Shown one piece after another: positions 61,040-64,000 of a stretch of DNA of 64,000 bases; the stretch's first letter is position 1; each line of letters starts with the position of its first letter. Under the pieces are notes generated by a model. It was not told the DNA's origin, did not search any database, and saw only the letters and a program-made list of their open reading frames with translations. The position numbers and the translations under genes were made by a program. Origin of the DNA: Lepeophtheirus salmonis (Eukaryota > Arthropoda > Copepoda > Siphonostomatoida > Caligidae); contig NC_052136.2 in assembly GCF_016086655.4 (NCBI RefSeq), positions 18,538,001 to 18,602,000 of the forward strand, in the 5' to 3' direction.

Positions 61040-61426
61040 TTATTCTTGCTTAATAGTTTGAGGTGCTTCTGCTAGTCCTTTGACTTTGAGCCTCTCAGCC
61101 GTTTTTAAGAAAGCGGGAAGTTGATCCTGAGCCACATTCACTTCACCAGCATACATGAACTCCAATATCGCTGTTAAATGCTGGAATGGAACGTCCTTAA
61201 GGATAATGATCGGGTGCTTGGCAGGGTTTTCTTCAAGGAGTGCTTTAAAATATGGAGAACAGGCAGATAATACCATTTTATGGGCTTTACATGTTTGACC
61301 ATCGCATGCAAGTGTGACATCGGTAAAGGATTTTTCATCGCGAAGATGTTTGAAAGATGATACCATGTTGGTTTGGAAGTCGTTCCATCTTAGACAGAAT
61401 TGTTGTTGATCTCCTCCTTGAGCCAT
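61040..61426 (-). CDS. BTB/POZ domain protein (TTK/lola type), BTB only
   Basis: A 128-residue frame begins MAQGGDQQQFCLRWNDFQTN and contains a full BTB domain at residues 10-118: FTDVTLACDGQTCKAHKMVL, then SACSPYFKALL, HPIIILKDV and FMYAGEVNV. The FCLRWN start is the hallmark of the arthropod BTB-ttk group (lola, broad, tramtrack, mod(mdg4)), which dimerise through this domain and act as nuclear regulators. Most members continue into a linker and zinc fingers. Here the frame ends in TIKQE and a stop at 61040, without an obvious donor site before it, so this may be a BTB-only isoform or an exon whose alternative splice was missed. A polypyrimidine tract and AG at about 61470 suggest an upstream 5' UTR exon. 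Confidence 0.85.
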   Translation of the reverse strand: MAQGGDQQQFCLRWNDFQTNMVSSFKHLRDEKSFTDVTLACDGQTCKAHKMVLSACSPYFKALLEENPAKHPIIILKDVPFQHLTAILEFMYAGEVNVAQDQLPAFLKTAERLKVKGLAEAPQTIKQE

Positions 61427-62280
61427 TGTTATGAGTTGGTGTATAATATTATTCTAGGAATCCTCACCTAAATTGACAGAGAAAAAATATTTTATCTTAT
61501 TGTATTGATAATATCAATTTAATAATTGTTAAAACACAACAGGTACTAAATAAATAATAAATAGATTCTCATACAATTAGTAAATTCAGTCTAAAGAAGG
61601 ATACGCAGATATCCAAGTGAATCCCACACATCCCGTAAATAAATGATCTAAAAGTGATATATGAATCAGCAATCCAGTTAATAAAACCAAAATAATGGAG
61701 AAGATAAAACAAAATCCCCAGGACTACACGGTTTCGTCTCTTACTTCCATCAAACCCCTCCAAAAATACATAACAGTACTAACTTACTCTAAAAAATTGA
61801 CGAATATGTCAGTTTCCTCTTTGTACTTGAAATTAAGGTGTGTAAACTGCAAACCGGCGATTATGATCAGCTTATTGGAGTTGTGGAAGAAGCGTCTCAA
61901 GCTCTCAGGGATTTATTCGCCTCCTTTCCTTCTATATTTCTTTCTTTCTCTCCACTCACTCTTTTTTTTTCTTTTTTTGAGCCGAAAATAAAAGAGAGAC
62001 GCCGTGACGCTGTTGCTACCTTTTACATATTCTCGGTATACATCCTTTGATCGGGTTGCCGAACGCGTTTTATACATCTATTTTAACACACTCCCGGACT
62101 AGTAGCACTCCTTCATCTCTTTTCTTCTTCTTCATTTTCTTCTTTTTTACATCTCTCTCTCTCTCCTTTTTTATGTAGTGATGTGAGTTTGGCATAGTTT
62201 GCGGCGTTTTCTCAGCTTATCATTTTCTTTATTTGATCATCAGTTTATTTTCTTTGTGGTCCTATTATGTTAAAAATTAG
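61427..62280. promoter_or_regulatory. Upstream region of the BTB gene
   Basis: No coding motif is seen. A splice-acceptor-like tract on the minus strand near 61470-61490 would place the first exon further right. CT-rich runs at 61915-61985 and 62105-62172 resemble arthropod promoter-proximal pyrimidine tracts. A regulatory role is inferred from position only. Confidence 0.35.
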
Positions 62281-62348
62281 ACAATGTTAGAACTCTCAAT
62301 GTGCGTTTGTTTATCACCCTAGTGGTGAAAAATAGTAATATACGATGA
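62281..62348 (+). repeat. Left terminal inverted repeat
   Basis: 68 bp, complementary to 63523-63590 at about 62 positions. Confidence 0.9.
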
Positions 62349-62437
62349 TTTGATGATTGTTTTTAACTGAATATTCTGTATTCAATTACTTATTTATTTA
62401 TTATTAATCAGTAATAACAGCCAACTGGCTGTTCAAT

Positions 62438-63499
62438 ATGAGTGTTCAAAATCGTAAAAAGAAGCCCTATTCTTACTGTTCTGTCGTGGGATGCGATAGT
62501 GCTTATGGAAAAGGGCTTGAAAACGTAAAAATGTTTTGTTTCCCACTTCGTAATATGGAACAAAGAGAACTCTGGATCAAGGCTATTAAGAGAGTGAATG
62601 AGGATGGGACTATGTGGAAGCCTCGTTATTGGAGTCGCATATGCTCCAAACATTTTATTACTGGCAAATACAATCCCACTCGCGGTCATCCTGACTATTT
62701 TCCGACTTTATTTCCAACGTCCCATGTCCATCCCAGAACCTTTAGTGATATAGAGCGTCACGGCCGTTTCTTTAAACGAAGAGAAATAAAGAAGAGACTG
62801 GAAGTACCAACGAGCAAAGTTGACTCAAGTGTATGTATATTTGACAAGTTACAAATTTAAAGATTATTTAACATTGGTGTATTTGATATTTTAGAAAAAG
62901 TTATTTCTTATTTCGTGTTTCAATAATGTGTATTTTTACATTTTCAGAGATCATCAAGAACTACGCAAACCGATGGCGAATTTCAATCTCTGTCTCATTT
63001 ACCCATTTTTTTCTCACACTTTGATGGTAAAGATTTATCGTGCCAGTTCAACGCCCCGCCCAGCACTTCCGAAATGGGAACCGCTATGCCCAAGGTTCAC
63101 TACAAAAATAAGGGAACTTCAGTGGATATTAAAACAGACGAAGAATTTAAAAATCGTTTCTCAATAAAGAATGTAGTTACAAACGAAGACTTTAAAGCAT
63201 GCTGTGGAGTAGAAAAGTGGTTTTTCGATTTTTTACTGCTTCAATTTGAGTCAAAATTCAAAAAAGTGCAAGGTTTGCCATTAGTTGATCGCCTCCTTCT
63301 CTTCCTTGTTAAACTGAAGCATAACATGTCATTTACATTCTTGGGAACTATGTTTAACATTCATAGGATAACCGTTTCAATAATTTTTTCTACAATGCTT
63401 CAGGAAGTTAGCAAGGACACAAATACTTCCAAAAAAATGGTACACCTTTTGAAGAAACACAACGACAATCAGAATCATCAACAGTCAATGAATACTTAG
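62438..63499 (+). CDS. THAP domain and helix-turn-helix protein, transposon-encoded
   Basis: Two exons, 62438-62830 and 62948-63499, with a 117-bp GT-AG phase-0 intron (donor AGT/GTATGT, acceptor TTTTCAG/AGA), encode 314 residues. The THAP zinc module is complete: Cys14, Cys19, Cys69 and His72, with Trp46, Trp60 and the closing DYFPTLFP at 86-93. It binds DNA in known proteins. A basic stretch (residues 108-120) follows. Residues 244-283 (LVDRLLLFLVKLKHNMSFTF and the following FNIHRITVSIIF) fit the HTH that precedes DDE_4-type transposase domains. The protein then ends after a hydrophilic tail, with no DDE catalytic domain. Its frame is undamaged across the splice, unlike all other transposon genes here. 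It lies between matching terminal repeats. Confidence 0.82.
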
Positions 63500-63522
63500 A
63501 TATTAAGTATTATTGCTAAAGT

Positions 63523-63590
63523 TCATCGTATGTTACTATTTTTCTCCGCCAGGGGGATAAACAAGCGCACATTGAGAGTTCTAACATTGT
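63523..63590 (-). repeat. Right terminal inverted repeat
   Basis: Complement of the left terminal repeat. It begins 24 bp after the stop codon of the THAP-HTH gene. Confidence 0.9.
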
Positions 63591-64000
63591 ATATACCAAG
63601 GTGATTATGTATAGTACCTTGGGTTATTTCTTCTGCAATTTTAAATTAGGTTAAGAAGTTATTAAATATATATTTAATTGCCTTTTTGATGAGTTCGATG
63701 AATGTAGTACTCAAAAATGGATTATAATTTGCATCCCTTCCAAAATATATACTTGATTATATTTATTTTTAATTATGCATTTTTTTAAAGATTTAAATGT
63801 GTCTCGATGGTTTGTTGGTGAATTATTTTTTTAGGGTCTAGTAATTTCTGGTAGAGATGTTGCTAGGGTATCCCTTACATTCTTAGACTAGTCAACCATA
63901 GTCTTCCTCTTGATAACTTAATTTACTCATGAAGAGAACTATAGTTAACTGAAGGAGGGGCTCTCCATTTGAAGGCAAAACAATAAAAGTAATTGGCCTC
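63591..64000. other. No gene seen
   Basis: AT-rich flank to the right of the transposon, without recognised motifs. Confidence 0.4.

Larger units (their letters stand above)
62281..63590 (+). mobile_element. 1.3-kb DNA transposon encoding a THAP-HTH protein
   Basis: The ends are inverted repeats of 68 bp: 62281-62348 against the complement of 63523-63590, differing at about six positions, with the first 25 bases identical (starting ACAATGTTAGAACTCTCAAT). Between them lies a single two-exon gene for a THAP plus helix-turn-helix protein (62438-63499). No target-site duplication is evident: the flanks are ...ATTAG and ATATA... The THAP plus HTH_Tnp_4 pairing is known from Harbinger/ISL2EU-related transposases, which would go on into a DDE domain. 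Here that domain is absent, so the element is a shortened, non-autonomous derivative or a two-component element. Confidence 0.85.

Noticed and set aside
62928..63167. 79-codon plus-strand frame overlapping the second THAP-HTH exon
   Set aside because: A different frame of the same exon. The spliced frame from 62948 joins the THAP exon in phase and carries the HTH.

Overview
The window looks like nuclear DNA of a small arthropod, most likely a crustacean. It is AT-rich, introns are short (50 to 93 bp in the intact genes), the BTB protein is of the arthropod 'FCLRW' type, and much of the sequence is a graveyard of mariner, hAT, LINE and LTR elements. A parasitic copepod such as a sea louse would fit. 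That is an inference from style and gene content, not from a database match.

Layout. 1-13 kb: degenerate elements, namely a YqaJ-nuclease fragment, the 5' half of a LINE, a Ty3/gypsy-like gag-protease remnant on the minus strand, and a second gypsy gag-RT remnant. 13-20 kb: a mariner relic, a gag-hAT chimera, then a broken trypsin-like serine-protease-homologue gene (copy A) with a mariner element in one intron. 20-30 kb: a dispersed repeat family with a LINE inserted in it, an RNase H LINE relic and a mariner in an LTR-like repeat. 30-34 kb: a second copy of the gag-hAT-protease block (copy B, truncated) abutting an LTR with a tRNA-Ser type primer site. 34-46 kb: minisatellite arrays, an intact copy of the protease homologue (copy C), LINE, THAP and mariner fragments, and a repeat of the copy C downstream flank that lacks the protease. 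46-56 kb: mostly anonymous sequence with hAT, Tc1/mariner and gypsy relics and a second minisatellite array with a perfect hairpin. 56-64 kb: the gene-bearing end, with a concentrative nucleoside transporter, a BTB-domain gene, and a 1.3-kb transposon with near-identical terminal inverted repeats that encodes a THAP-HTH protein.

The genes supported as intact are the nucleoside transporter (56073-58124, four exons), the secreted protease homologue copy C (38151-39308, four exons, catalytic Ser replaced by Met), the BTB protein (61040-61426) and the THAP-HTH protein (62438-63499, two exons). They do not form an operon or pathway. The main themes are local segmental duplication of an apparently inactive protease homologue, nested insertions that can be ordered in time, and one young-looking transposon carrying a DNA-binding protein without a catalytic domain.
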